Below, piece by piece: positions 44,463 to 52,998 of a DNA stretch of 64,000 bases. The notes beneath the pieces were generated by a model. The model had not been told where the DNA came from, did not search any database, and saw only the letters and a list, made by a program, of their open reading frames with translations. Position numbers and translations under genes: made by a program. This DNA is from Pseudonocardia oceani (GTDB lineage Bacteria; Actinomycetota; Actinomycetes; Mycobacteriales; Pseudonocardiaceae). Positions within the stretch are counted from its first letter, which is position 1, and the number at the start of each line of letters is the position of its first letter. The stretch is taken from NCBI RefSeq assembly GCF_019263585.2, contig NZ_JADQDF010000001.1:186001-250000 (forward strand), read 5' to 3'.

Positions 44463-45716
44463 TCACCGCAGTGCGGTCGCGTCCGGGTCGGGCACGGCCC
44501 CTAGCTCGTGGTCCATGCGGACCCGCTTGGTCGTCAGGTACGCGATGTTGTCGGCATTCGGCTCGATGATCAGCGGTTCGCGGGCGGCGATCGTCACCCC
44601 GTGCCCGGCGAGCCCGTGGTACTTCGCGGGATTGTTGGTCATGACGCACACCTGTCGAACGCCGAGGTCACGCAGGATCTGTGCGCCGAGCCCGTACTCC
44701 CGGCTGTCGACGGGCAGCCCCTGGGCGAGGTTCGCCTCGACGGTGTCCATGCCCGCGTCCTGCAGGGTGTAGGCGCGGAGCTTGTGGCTGAGTCCGATCC
44801 CCCGGCCCTCGTGGCCGCGCAGATAGACGACCGCACCGCGCCCGACCGTTCCGATGCGCTGCATCGCCGCCTGGAGCTGCTCGCCGCAGTCGCAGCGGCG
44901 TGATCCGAACACGTCCCCGGTGAGGCACTCGGAGTGCACGCGCACCAGCACGTCGTCGCCGGGGGCCGGCTCCTCGGCCTGGCTCACGTCGCCCATCACG
45001 AGCGCGACGTGTTCGCTGCCGTCGAGCTCCGAGCGGTATGTCGTGACCGTGAACTCGCCGTGCGGGCTGGGGACCCGGCCGGAGGCCTGGCGCACCACGA
45101 GGGTGTCCGTGCGCAGGCGGTACCGCACCAGGTCGGCCACGGTGATCGAGACCAGCCCGTGCCGTCGGGCGAACCGGGCCAGCTCGGGACGCCGCGCCAT
45201 GGTGCCGTCGGGGTTGGTGACCTCGGCGAGCAGACCGGCGGGTGCGAGCCCGGCGAGCCGGCACAGGTCCACGGCGCTCTCGGTGTGCCCGGCCCGCCGC
45301 AGCACGCCGCCCTCGCGGGCCCGCAACGGGAAGATGTGTCCGGGCCTGGACAGGTCACCCGGCCGGGTGCCCGGGTCGGCGAGTGCCCGGATCGTCGCCG
45401 CGCGGTCCGTGGCCGACACCCCGGTGCTGGTGACGTTCCTGAGGTCGACCGAGACGGTGAAGGCCGTCGCCCTCGGGTCGTCGTTCTCCGCGACCATCGG
45501 AGGCAGCTCGAGCCGGTCGACGAGCGCGGCATCCATGCCGACGCAGACCAGGCCGCTGGTGTGGCGGATGACGAAAGCGAGCATCTCCGGCGTCGCCAGC
45601 TCGGCGGCGGCGATCAGGTCGCCCTCGTTCTCGCGGTCCTCGTCGTCGACGACGAGGACCATCCGGCCGCGGCGCAGCTCCGCCAGCGCCGCATCGACCT
45701 GGTGGTCCTGATCCAT
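44463..45716 (-). CDS. ribBA: Bifunctional RibBA, riboflavin synthesis
   Basis: A 417-residue fusion. Residues about 1-205 are 3,4-dihydroxy-2-butanone 4-phosphate synthase (acidic metal loop DDEDRENEGD, then GHIFPLRAREGGVL and RAGHTESAVDLCRLAG). Residues about 206-417 are GTP cyclohydrolase II, with the zinc site CLTGDVFGSRRCDCGEQ and the active-site segment LRGHEGRGIGL. Together they make the two precursors of riboflavin. I start at the ATG at 45716, where the family begins. No Shine-Dalgarno site is visible, but a TACCGT box a few bases upstream suggests leaderless initiation. It stands alone, without other rib genes; an extra flavin supply would suit the flavin enzymes nearby. Confidence 0.92.
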   Translation of the reverse strand: MDQDHQVDAALAELRRGRMVLVVDDEDRENEGDLIAAAELATPEMLAFVIRHTSGLVCVGMDAALVDRLELPPMVAENDDPRATAFTVSVDLRNVTSTGVSATDRAATIRALADPGTRPGDLSRPGHIFPLRAREGGVLRRAGHTESAVDLCRLAGLAPAGLLAEVTNPDGTMARRPELARFARRHGLVSITVADLVRYRLRTDTLVVRQASGRVPSPHGEFTVTTYRSELDGSEHVALVMGDVSQAEEPAPGDDVLVRVHSECLTGDVFGSRRCDCGEQLQAAMQRIGTVGRGAVVYLRGHEGRGIGLSHKLRAYTLQDAGMDTVEANLAQGLPVDSREYGLGAQILRDLGVRQVCVMTNNPAKYHGLAGHGVTIAAREPLIIEPNADNIAYLTTKRVRMDHELGAVPDPDATALR

Positions 45717-45816
45717 GCAGGCCACGGTAGAAGGCATGGGCGACGGCGACGTGTACGACATCGCGACACCTCATACCCGGGCGCCGCGTGCTGTGTCGCC
45801 TCGCCGGACGTCCGGA

Positions 45817-46644
45817 TCAGCCCGGTCCGGGGGCCGCCCGAGGTGGGAGCGGGCGCCGCGCCGGACCGACGTAGTCCTCACGGTCGGGCGCCAGCATCCG
45901 GAACCGGTCGCCGCTCTCGATCTCCTCGAGCATGTGCGCCCCGATCCCGGGCAGGAACGAGATCAGGCTGGTCACATACATCTGCGGCGGCCCGAACCCG
46001 AGCTCGGTGAGCACCCTGGCCATGGCGCCGTCGATGTTGAGCGGGAGCGGCCGCCGGCCGGGCCGCAACGCGTTGTACGCGGCGAGGATCGCGTCGTGCA
46101 GCCTGCTCACGGTGCCCTCGACGCCGTGCCGGCGCGCGACCGCCAGCACCGCCACGGCCCGCGGGTCCTGGTCGGTGAACTCCGGGTGCCCGGCCCCCGG
46201 GAGCGGCTCGCCCGCGTCGCGGCGTTCGCGGGCCACCGCGGCGGCGGCGGCGGACAGGCCGGCGTCGGTCCGGTCGTCCCCGAGACGCTCCAGCGCGGCG
46301 GCCAGCATCTCCCCCGTGTGCTCCGGGGAGACGGTCCGGTGCCCCGCGCAGGACAGCGCCGCGAGGATCCCGACGGCGGGGTCGGGATGCACCGAGATCG
46401 CGATGCGCCCGGCGAGGATGTTCGGCCCGCGCGCGGCCGGGTAGGACATCAGCCCGCAGAGCACGGCCTCGAACACCGCGGCCTGCGCGGCGGTGGGCAG
46501 CTCGCCGCGCAGGGTCAGCCAGGTGCACTCGGCGTAGCTGCGACCGCGGATCAGGTCCGAGAGCGGGTAGCCCCGGACGTAGATCTTCTCGTCGTCCATC
46601 TCGGTGATCGCGGTACGGAACCGCAGACCGTCGCCGCTCGTCAT
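45817..46644 (-). CDS. Short citrate-synthase-fold protein (citryl-CoA-lyase-like)
   Basis: A 275-residue protein of the citrate synthase fold, much shorter than the usual 370-430 residues because the N-terminal part is reduced. Catalytic segments are recognisable: AGHRTVSPEHTGE (His) and GAGHPEFTDQDPRAV with the His and Asp typical of the enzyme. Short actinobacterial members of this kind are annotated as citryl-CoA lyase, cleaving citryl-CoA to acetyl-CoA and oxaloacetate. It lies 43 bp after the alpha/beta hydrolase gene. Whether it synthesises or cleaves is not deducible. Confidence 0.8.
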   Translation of the reverse strand: MTSGDGLRFRTAITEMDDEKIYVRGYPLSDLIRGRSYAECTWLTLRGELPTAAQAAVFEAVLCGLMSYPAARGPNILAGRIAISVHPDPAVGILAALSCAGHRTVSPEHTGEMLAAALERLGDDRTDAGLSAAAAAVARERRDAGEPLPGAGHPEFTDQDPRAVAVLAVARRHGVEGTVSRLHDAILAAYNALRPGRRPLPLNIDGAMARVLTELGFGPPQMYVTSLISFLPGIGAHMLEEIESGDRFRMLAPDREDYVGPARRPLPPRAAPGPG

Positions 46645-46687
46645 CGCTGGACGCCTCGCTCCCGCTCCCGGCCCGCGGGCCGCCGGT

Positions 46688-47548
46688 TCAGATGTCGCTG
46701 TCGGCCAGGAACCGCAGCACCGTGGAGGTGAAGGCGTCGTTGTCGTCGCCCGCGACCATGTGCCCGGTGGCGGACACGTCCACGTGCCGCGATCCGGGGA
46801 TGAGCTCGAGGAACTCCGCGACGCCCTCGTCGCTGACGATGTCGGACTGTTCCCCGCGCACCAGCAGCGTCGGCACGCTGATCCGCCGCGCCGCGGCGGC
46901 GGCCCGTTCGTGGCTGGTGGACCGGCGCGGCTCGGAGTCGATCCGCAGGAACGCCGGGTCCCAGTGCCAGTACCACCGGCCGTTCTCCCGCAGTCGCACG
47001 TTCTTGCGCAGACCCTCGGGCGTCGGCGCGCGCTTGCGGTGCGGGTTGTAGGCCCGCACGGCCTCCGCGACCTCGTCCAGCGAACCGAACCCGTCGGGGT
47101 TGGCGCCCATGAACGCCACGATCCGGGCCACGCCCGCGGGTTCCGCCCGCGGCACGATGTCGACGAGCACGAGCGCGCGGGCCACGTCCCCCAGCTCGCC
47201 CTGCGCGACGAGCGAGGTCATCCCGCCCATCGACGCGCCGATCAGCAGCGGGCGCTCCTCCAGGGCGCCCACCACGGACGCCAGGTCGGCCACCAGCCCG
47301 TCGATGCCGTAGTCGCCGTCGGGTGCCCAGTCGCTGTCGCCGTGGCCGCGGGCATCCAGCGCGAGCGAGGTCCAGCCGTTGTCGGCCAGCGCGGCGGCCG
47401 TGCGGAACCAGGAGTGCCGGGTCTGGCCGCCGCCGTGCAGCAACAGCACGGCTCCACGGTGCTCGCCCACCCCGTCCCAGCGGTCGCCGACGATCTTGCC
47501 GGCGGCGCCGTCGAACACGACCCGTTCACCCGGACGGACGCCGTTCAC
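46688..47548 (-). CDS. Alpha/beta hydrolase
   Basis: A 286-residue alpha/beta hydrolase. The oxyanion HGGG-like segment LLLHGGGQTRHSW is near 36-48, a DARGHGDSD strand end near 65-73, the nucleophile Ser is in GASMGG (about 104), an Asp is in the SVPTLLVRGEQSDIV strand and the His is in SATGHMVAGD. The start is a GTG without a strong ribosome site. The family includes esterases, C-C hydrolases and dehalogenases; the Asp/His layout is standard. It is 133 bp after the enoyl-CoA hydratase gene. Confidence 0.9.
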   Translation of the reverse strand: MNGVRPGERVVFDGAAGKIVGDRWDGVGEHRGAVLLLHGGGQTRHSWFRTAAALADNGWTSLALDARGHGDSDWAPDGDYGIDGLVADLASVVGALEERPLLIGASMGGMTSLVAQGELGDVARALVLVDIVPRAEPAGVARIVAFMGANPDGFGSLDEVAEAVRAYNPHRKRAPTPEGLRKNVRLRENGRWYWHWDPAFLRIDSEPRRSTSHERAAAAARRISVPTLLVRGEQSDIVSDEGVAEFLELIPGSRHVDVSATGHMVAGDDNDAFTSTVLRFLADSDI

Positions 47549-47681
47549 GAGCGGGAGCTGATCGTCGCCGTCGGGACGGCACCGGGAGGATGGGTATCGA
47601 CCATGCCCGGACCATAGACGTCGGGCCGGGCTCGGGCGAGGTGTGCGTGGACGCGGCCGCGGCGCACCACCTCCCGACCCC

Positions 47682-48485
47682 TCAGTCCCGGTCCGTCCCC
47701 TGCCCGAAACGCGGCGGCCGCTTCTCGACGAACGCCGCGATCCCCTCCCTGGCGTCGGCGGTGCCGAAGAGCCGGTCGATCCCGGACGCCTCGGCGCGCA
47801 TCCCGGCTCGCCGGCCGCCGTCGAGGTGGGCCAGCACGCACGCCTTGAGCTCGCGCAGCGCCGGACGGGCCCCCGCCGCGAGGCCTGCTGCGTAGTCCAC
47901 GGCCTCCGCCACCAGCCGGTCGACCGGGTGCACGCTGTTGACCAGGCCCAACGCCAACGCCTCGGCGGCTGCGAGCGGGCGTCCGGTGTAGAGCAGATCC
48001 AGCGCCCTGCCCTTGCCCACGACCTCCACGAGCCGCTGTGTGCCGCCCGCCCCGGGCAGCAGCCCGAGCTTCACCTCGGGCAACCCGATCCGCGCCTGCT
48101 CCGCGAGCATGCGGAGGTCGCACGCCAGTGCCAGCTCCATGCCGCCGCCCATCGCATGGCCGTTGACCGCCGCGATGGTCGGCAGCGGGATGGCCTCGAT
48201 GTCGTCCATCGCCCGTTGGATGCCGCTGATGAACCGGGGCATCTCGTCCGCACCGAGCGCGTTCATCATCTTGATGTCGGCGCCCGCAACGAACCGTGGT
48301 CCGGCACCGGTGACGACGAGCGCGCCGACGTCGTCGCGGGCCGCCGTACGCGTCGCCGCCAGCGAGATCTCCTGCACGAGGGCGAGGTCCAGCGCGTTCG
48401 CGGGTGGCCGGTCGACGGTCAGCAGGCCGACCCCGCGGTCGACCTCGATCCGGACGTGCTGGAACTCGGTCTCGGTCTCGGTCAT
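47682..48485 (-). CDS. Enoyl-CoA hydratase
   Basis: A 267-residue crotonase-family hydratase. Oxyanion segments GPRFVAGADIKMM (about 65-77) and GHAMGGGMELALACD (about 107-121) are present, the first hydratase Glu is in ELALACD, and the second in PEVKLGLLPGAGGTQRL (about 136), so the usual two glutamates are in place. It should hydrate trans-2-enoyl-CoA. The ATG overlaps the stop of the upstream hydrolase (ATGA). Confidence 0.92.
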   Translation of the reverse strand: MTETETEFQHVRIEVDRGVGLLTVDRPPANALDLALVQEISLAATRTAARDDVGALVVTGAGPRFVAGADIKMMNALGADEMPRFISGIQRAMDDIEAIPLPTIAAVNGHAMGGGMELALACDLRMLAEQARIGLPEVKLGLLPGAGGTQRLVEVVGKGRALDLLYTGRPLAAAEALALGLVNSVHPVDRLVAEAVDYAAGLAAGARPALRELKACVLAHLDGGRRAGMRAEASGIDRLFGTADAREGIAAFVEKRPPRFGQGTDRD

Positions 48486-49408
48486 CCCGTCGCCTCCGTC
48501 GTGGTCGGGTCGGTCGCGGCTCGGTGGGCGACGAGCACCCGGTCCAACCAGGCCACCAGGTCGGCGACCACCTCGGCACGGTTGGTCTCGTTCAGGATCT
48601 CGTGCCGGCCGCCCTCGTAGGTGGCGACCGTGACCTCGGTGAGCCCGGCCGCGCGGTAGCGCTCGACGAGCAGGTCGAGCAGGACCAGCCCGGCGTTGAT
48701 CGGGTCCTGGTCCCCGGCGACCACGTAGAGCGGCAGGTCCGAACGGATGCCGGCGAGCCGTTGCGGGTCGGCCAGCTGGGAGCCGGACCCGAACATGAGC
48801 TTGGACGAGGGGATGTCGGTGCCGAAGCCGCAGGCGGGGTCGGCGACGTAGGCGTCCACGACCGCCTCGTCGCGGCTGAGCCAGTCCGACTCGGTGCGGG
48901 CGGGCTCGAACGGGGCGTTGAACCCCGCGAGCTCGAGGGGCTGGTCCAGGTCGATGGCCGCGGCCAGCTGGTCCAGCGCGGTGCTGCCCGACAGCACGGC
49001 CGCGTCGACGCGGTCGCTGTGGTCGAGCAGGTACTGCTGGGAGGCCAGTGACCCCATGCTGTGCCCGAGCAGCACGACGGGCAGCCCCGGGTGGGCCTCG
49101 TGGATCGTCTCCACCAGCGCCCCGACGTCCCCGACCAGGCGGTTCCACCCGTCCTCCCCGAAGGCCCCGAACCGGGACGGGTCGCCCGCGGTGGCGCCGT
49201 GGCCGCGGTGGTCGTTGGCGTAGACCACGAAGCCGGCGGCGTTCAGGGCGGCCGCGGTCTCCGCGTACCGGCGCGCGTGCTCGCCCAGGCCGTGCGCGAT
49301 CTGGACGACGCCACGCGGGGCGCCCACCGGATCCCACCGGTAGACCACCACCCGGGTGCCGTCCGGGGACACCAGCTCCGAGGTGTGGGCGGGCTCGACG
49401 GTGCTCAT
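48482..49408 (-). CDS. Monoacylglycerol-lipase-like alpha/beta hydrolase
   Basis: A 308-residue hydrolase of the Hydrolase_4/lysophospholipase group. Characteristic are IAHGLGEHARRY (HG oxyanion, near 38-49), YANDHRGHG (about 63-71), nucleophile Ser116 in GHSMGS, an Asp in AGDQDPIN and the His in YEGGRHEILNE. These enzymes hydrolyse monoacylglycerols or similar esters. It starts the coupled hydrolase-hydratase pair and is divergent from the acyl-CoA dehydrogenase gene at 49517. Confidence 0.93.
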   Translation of the reverse strand: MSTVEPAHTSELVSPDGTRVVVYRWDPVGAPRGVVQIAHGLGEHARRYAETAAALNAAGFVVYANDHRGHGATAGDPSRFGAFGEDGWNRLVGDVGALVETIHEAHPGLPVVLLGHSMGSLASQQYLLDHSDRVDAAVLSGSTALDQLAAAIDLDQPLELAGFNAPFEPARTESDWLSRDEAVVDAYVADPACGFGTDIPSSKLMFGSGSQLADPQRLAGIRSDLPLYVVAGDQDPINAGLVLLDLLVERYRAAGLTEVTVATYEGGRHEILNETNRAEVVADLVAWLDRVLVAHRAATDPTTTEATG

Positions 49409-49486
49409 CCGGTTCCTCCTCAGCGACGTCGTGCAGGGCAGGCCGCGGCTAGTGACGTGGCCGCCAGGAGCCGCTAACGTACCGGG

Positions 49487-49498
49487 TGATCCTTATCA
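49487..49498 (+). promoter_or_regulatory. TGAT-CCTT-ATCA palindrome before the first dehydrogenase
   Basis: TGAT and ATCA flank CCTT, 19 bases before the ATG at 49517. A related TGATAATCCTTATGA occurs at 52921, so both dehydrogenase genes share a TAAGGAT-containing element on the complementary strand, possibly a common operator or -10 region. Confidence 0.3.
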
Positions 49499-49516
49499 GG
49501 AACAGCGAGGTTTCTC

Positions 49517-50659
49517 ATGGCAGCCCTGCGCGAGCGGCTCACCCCGGAACAGGCCGACTTCGTGAAGGCCGTCGATGCGTTCTGCGAGCGGGAGTGCCCG
49601 CCCCACAAGCTGCGTGCGATGACCGCGAACGGCACCGTCGCCCACGACGACGCCCTCTACCGGAAGCTGGCGGCCACCGGCTGGCTCGGGTTGACCATCC
49701 CCGAGGAGTACGGCGGCTCGGCCGGCGAGCTGTCCGACGTCGCCCTGCTCACCGAACGCCTGTCCTACCACCGGCTGCCGGTGACCGGGTACCTCACCAC
49801 GGTCATCACCGCCCAGGCGCTGATCAGGTTCGGCACCGAGGAGCAGAAGCGGCGCGTGCTCCCCGCGGTGGCCCAGGGTGACGTGCTGTCCATCGCGATC
49901 ACCGAGCCGGACACCGGGTCCGACGCCGCGGCGGTCCGCACCCACGCCCGCCGCGACGGCGACTGCTGGCGGATCAACGGCGAGAAGATCTACACCAGCA
50001 ACGCCAACCACGCGCGCTGGGTCCTGGTGGTGACGCGGACCAACCCCGACGCGGCCAAGCACCGCGGCATCTCGCTGTTCCTGGTGCCGATGGACCGGGT
50101 GGAGGTGACCAAGCTGGACATGCTCGGGCACATCGACACCACCATCACCCGCTACGCGGACGTCCGGGCCACCGACGCCGACATCGTGGGCGGGCTCGAC
50201 GCCGGTTGGCGGGCGCTGGTGCAGGGACTCAACAGCGAGCGGATGATCATCGGTGCGGAGGCGGTCGGGGTCGGCCAACGCGCGTTCGACGACGTGCTGC
50301 GCTATGCGAAGGAACGCCACCAGTTCGGGCAGCCCATCGGCCGGTTCCAGGCGCTGCAGCACGGGCTCGCCGAGACGGCCACCAAGCTGCTTGCCGCGCG
50401 GCTGCTGGTCCGGCACGTCGCCGAACTGCTCGACGGGGGCGACCCGGCCCCGGCCGAGGCCTCGATGGCGAAGCTGTTCGCCACCGAGACGGCCAAGGAA
50501 GCCGCCCTGCAGGGCATGCAGTTCATGGGCGGGATGGGCTACAGCATGGAGAGCGACATGCAGTCCTACGTCCGCGACAGCCTCGTCATGACCATCTTCG
50601 GGGGCACGTCGCAGATCCAGAAGAACATCATCGCCGGGCAGCTCGGCCTCAACGGCTGA
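49517..50659 (+). CDS. Acyl-CoA dehydrogenase
   Basis: A 380-residue acyl-CoA dehydrogenase. FAD/substrate segments TEPDTGSDAAAV (about 129-140) and the C-terminal GMQFMGGMGYSMES helix region are typical. At the short-chain catalytic site the sequence is FGGTSQIQ (Gly in place of Glu). A glutamate is instead at position 241 in LNSERMI, the helix-G site used by isovaleryl- and long-chain-type enzymes, so catalysis is probably by Glu241. It opens the plus-strand beta-oxidation block and is followed by an acyl-CoA ligase 28 bp later. Confidence 0.95.
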   Translation: MAALRERLTPEQADFVKAVDAFCERECPPHKLRAMTANGTVAHDDALYRKLAATGWLGLTIPEEYGGSAGELSDVALLTERLSYHRLPVTGYLTTVITAQALIRFGTEEQKRRVLPAVAQGDVLSIAITEPDTGSDAAAVRTHARRDGDCWRINGEKIYTSNANHARWVLVVTRTNPDAAKHRGISLFLVPMDRVEVTKLDMLGHIDTTITRYADVRATDADIVGGLDAGWRALVQGLNSERMIIGAEAVGVGQRAFDDVLRYAKERHQFGQPIGRFQALQHGLAETATKLLAARLLVRHVAELLDGGDPAPAEASMAKLFATETAKEAALQGMQFMGGMGYSMESDMQSYVRDSLVMTIFGGTSQIQKNIIAGQLGLNG

Positions 50660-50687
50660 CCAGCCCGCACCACGACCGGGGAGCACC

Positions 50688-52355
50688 ATGACCGACGAGC
50701 TCAGCGACCGACTCGACGAGCTGGCCGCCCGCGACGACACCTGGGTCACCCGCGAGGTGCTGCAGCGCTACGTCGACCAGGGCGCCTGGACCGAGCAGAG
50801 CTTCGTGCACGACCTCGAGCGGCACGCGGCCGAGCGGCCGGACTCCCTGGCGATCATCGACGAGGACGGCCGGCGCACCAGCTACGGCGAGTACGAGCAG
50901 CGGACCCGGCGGTTGGCGAGCTCGCTGCTGGATCTCGGCCTGCGGCCCGGCGACCGGCTCGCGATGCAGCTGCCGAACTCGAGCGAGTTCTGCCTGACGT
51001 TGATGGCCTGCGCCCGGGTCCGGATCATCCCGGTGTTCCTGCACGTCGTCTACGACGAGCACGACCTCGACTACGTGCTGAACCTGACGGGGGCCCGGGC
51101 GTTGGTCGTCCCCGCCTCGTTCAAGGGCCGCGACTTCCTCCCGCTGGCCCGCGCGATGCGCGAGCGGATCGCCGTGCTGGAGCACCTCGTGGTGGTCGGC
51201 GGTGACGGCGACGACCTGCTCTCCTTCGAGGACCTGACCGCGGCGGAGCCGGCGCACGACATCGAAGCGCTGCGGCCCACCGGCGCCGACCCGTTCTTCA
51301 TCATGTTCACCTCCGGCACCACCGGGCGGCCGAAGGCGGAGCTGCACACCCACGCCAACAACCTGTCCTGGATCCAGAGCTTCGAGCAGGGCCAGCAGTT
51401 CCCCCGCGACGCGCAGTGGATCATCGTCACGCCCATCGCGCACCTGACCGGGCTGGGCCTGGGCGTGCTCTCGGCCCTGCGGCGCGGAGCGGCGTTCACG
51501 CTGCTGACCGGCTGGGACGTGAACAGGTGCGTCGAGCTGCTCGAACGCGACAAGCCGACCTACCTGCTCGGGGCGGCGCCGATGCTGATCGACCTCGCCC
51601 GCTTCCCCGACCTCGGCTCCCGCGACGTGCAGAGCCTGCGCGGCATCTGCTACGCGGGCGCCCCCTGCCCGGCCGAGACGCTCAACGCGCTCAACGCGCA
51701 GCTCGGTGCCGAGATCGCCGCGTTCTACGGCTACACCGAGGCCGGTGTGACGCACATGACGCGGCCGGGCGACCCGATCTCGGTGACCAGCCGGAGCATC
51801 GGCTCCGTACTGGACGGGATCGAGATGCGGCTGGTCGACGACGAGGGGAACGACGTCGAGCTGCCCGGGGAGGGCGAGCTCTGGTCGCGCGGGGCGAACT
51901 TCGTGGTCGGCTACTACGGCCAGCCGGAGACGACGACGAAGATGTTCACCCCCGACGGGTGGTTCCGCTCCGCCGACATCGTCCGCTTCGACGCCGACGG
52001 CTACGGCTACTTCGTGTCCCGCCGCGACGATCTGATCAACCGGGGCGGGTACAAGATCGATCCCCGGGAGATCGAGGAGCTGCTCTACGAGCACCCCCGC
52101 GTCGGCCAGGCCGCGGTCGTCGCCATGCCCGACGAGCGGCTCGGTCAGCGGGCTGCGGTCTTCGTCGTTCCCGCGACCCCCGGCGACGACGTCGCCCTGG
52201 CCGACCTCACGGCCTTCCTCGAGGAGAAGGGTCTGAGCCGGACCAAGTGGCCGGAGGCGGTCGAGCTGGTCGAGTCCTTCCCGATGACGAGCACCGGCAA
52301 GTTCATGCGGTACTCGCTGCGCGAACGGGCCGGGCAGCTGCGCCCACAGCGATGA
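50688..52355 (+). CDS. AMP-forming acyl-CoA/aryl-CoA ligase
   Basis: A 555-residue ANL-family ligase resembling 2,3-dihydroxybenzoate-AMP ligase/cyclohexanecarboxylate-CoA ligase types. Visible are FTSGTTGRPKAE (about 204-215), the adenylate motif FYGYTEAGVTH, hinge SRRDDLINRGGYKIDP and the C-terminal Lys in TSTGKFMRYSL. It activates a carboxylic acid to acyl-CoA. The substrate class is uncertain, but an alicyclic or aromatic acid would suit the acyl-CoA dehydrogenases after it. Confidence 0.92.
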   Translation: MTDELSDRLDELAARDDTWVTREVLQRYVDQGAWTEQSFVHDLERHAAERPDSLAIIDEDGRRTSYGEYEQRTRRLASSLLDLGLRPGDRLAMQLPNSSEFCLTLMACARVRIIPVFLHVVYDEHDLDYVLNLTGARALVVPASFKGRDFLPLARAMRERIAVLEHLVVVGGDGDDLLSFEDLTAAEPAHDIEALRPTGADPFFIMFTSGTTGRPKAELHTHANNLSWIQSFEQGQQFPRDAQWIIVTPIAHLTGLGLGVLSALRRGAAFTLLTGWDVNRCVELLERDKPTYLLGAAPMLIDLARFPDLGSRDVQSLRGICYAGAPCPAETLNALNAQLGAEIAAFYGYTEAGVTHMTRPGDPISVTSRSIGSVLDGIEMRLVDDEGNDVELPGEGELWSRGANFVVGYYGQPETTTKMFTPDGWFRSADIVRFDADGYGYFVSRRDDLINRGGYKIDPREIEELLYEHPRVGQAAVVAMPDERLGQRAAVFVVPATPGDDVALADLTAFLEEKGLSRTKWPEAVELVESFPMTSTGKFMRYSLRERAGQLRPQR

Positions 52356-52368
52356 CGCCGGGCCCGCT

Positions 52369-52920
52369 GTGATCGACCTGCGGGAGTTCGTCCGGCTGGG
52401 GCGACACGATGGTGTGGGGGGAGGCGGGCGGCGAGCCGCGGGCGTCGATCGCTGCGCTGCTGCGCCAGGCAGCGGGGCTGGGCGGGGTCACGGCGTTCGT
52501 GGGCATGAATCTTTGACCGTCGGCTCGCCGCGGCACCAGGACTCACCGGCCGACGCGGACGGCCACCACGGTCTCGGGGTGAGCGTGGACTACCTCGTGG
52601 CGGCGGTCGGAACTGCGCGGGTGGTGCTGGCCGAGATCGAGGCCCGGATCGCCGCGCGCGTCGCAGCGCTGGTCTCGGACGGGGCGGTGCTGCATCTGGG
52701 CGCCGGCGGACCGGCCACCGCCGTCGCAAGCGCGTTGTGCGGCCACCGCGGGCTGCGCGTGCACAGCGGGCCGGTCGGCGACTGGCTGGTCGATCTGGAC
52801 GAGAGCGGTGCACTGGTCACCGGCGACGGGCCGCCGCCCGTCGTGGCGGGCACGGCTATGGGTACCGATCGCTCCACCGCTACCTCGACCGGAATCCGTT
52901 GCCCCGCCACCGCCCTCACG
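52369..52920 (+). pseudogene. CoA-transferase (acetyl-CoA hydrolase type) remnant
   Basis: Frame one starts with DLREFVRLG; after a one-base shift, frame two reads GDTMVWGEAGGEPRASIAAL and GLGGVTAFVGM, then frame one resumes as VDYLVAAVGTARVVLAEIEA and LVSDGAVLHLGAGG. These follow the order of family I/II CoA transferases of the 4-hydroxybutyrate type. Several hundred codons are missing. It is wedged between the ligase and the next dehydrogenase gene, so a CoA transferase was lost from the operon. Confidence 0.65.
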
Positions 52921-52998
52921 TGATAATCCTTATGACGAAGGGGGCCCGTCGCCGCGATCTGCGCCGGTGCCGGTCCACCCAGCCACGGAGGGATCCGC

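Noticed and set aside
45717..45816. FMN riboswitch upstream of ribBA
   Set aside because: The region is too short and has no conserved riboswitch elements.
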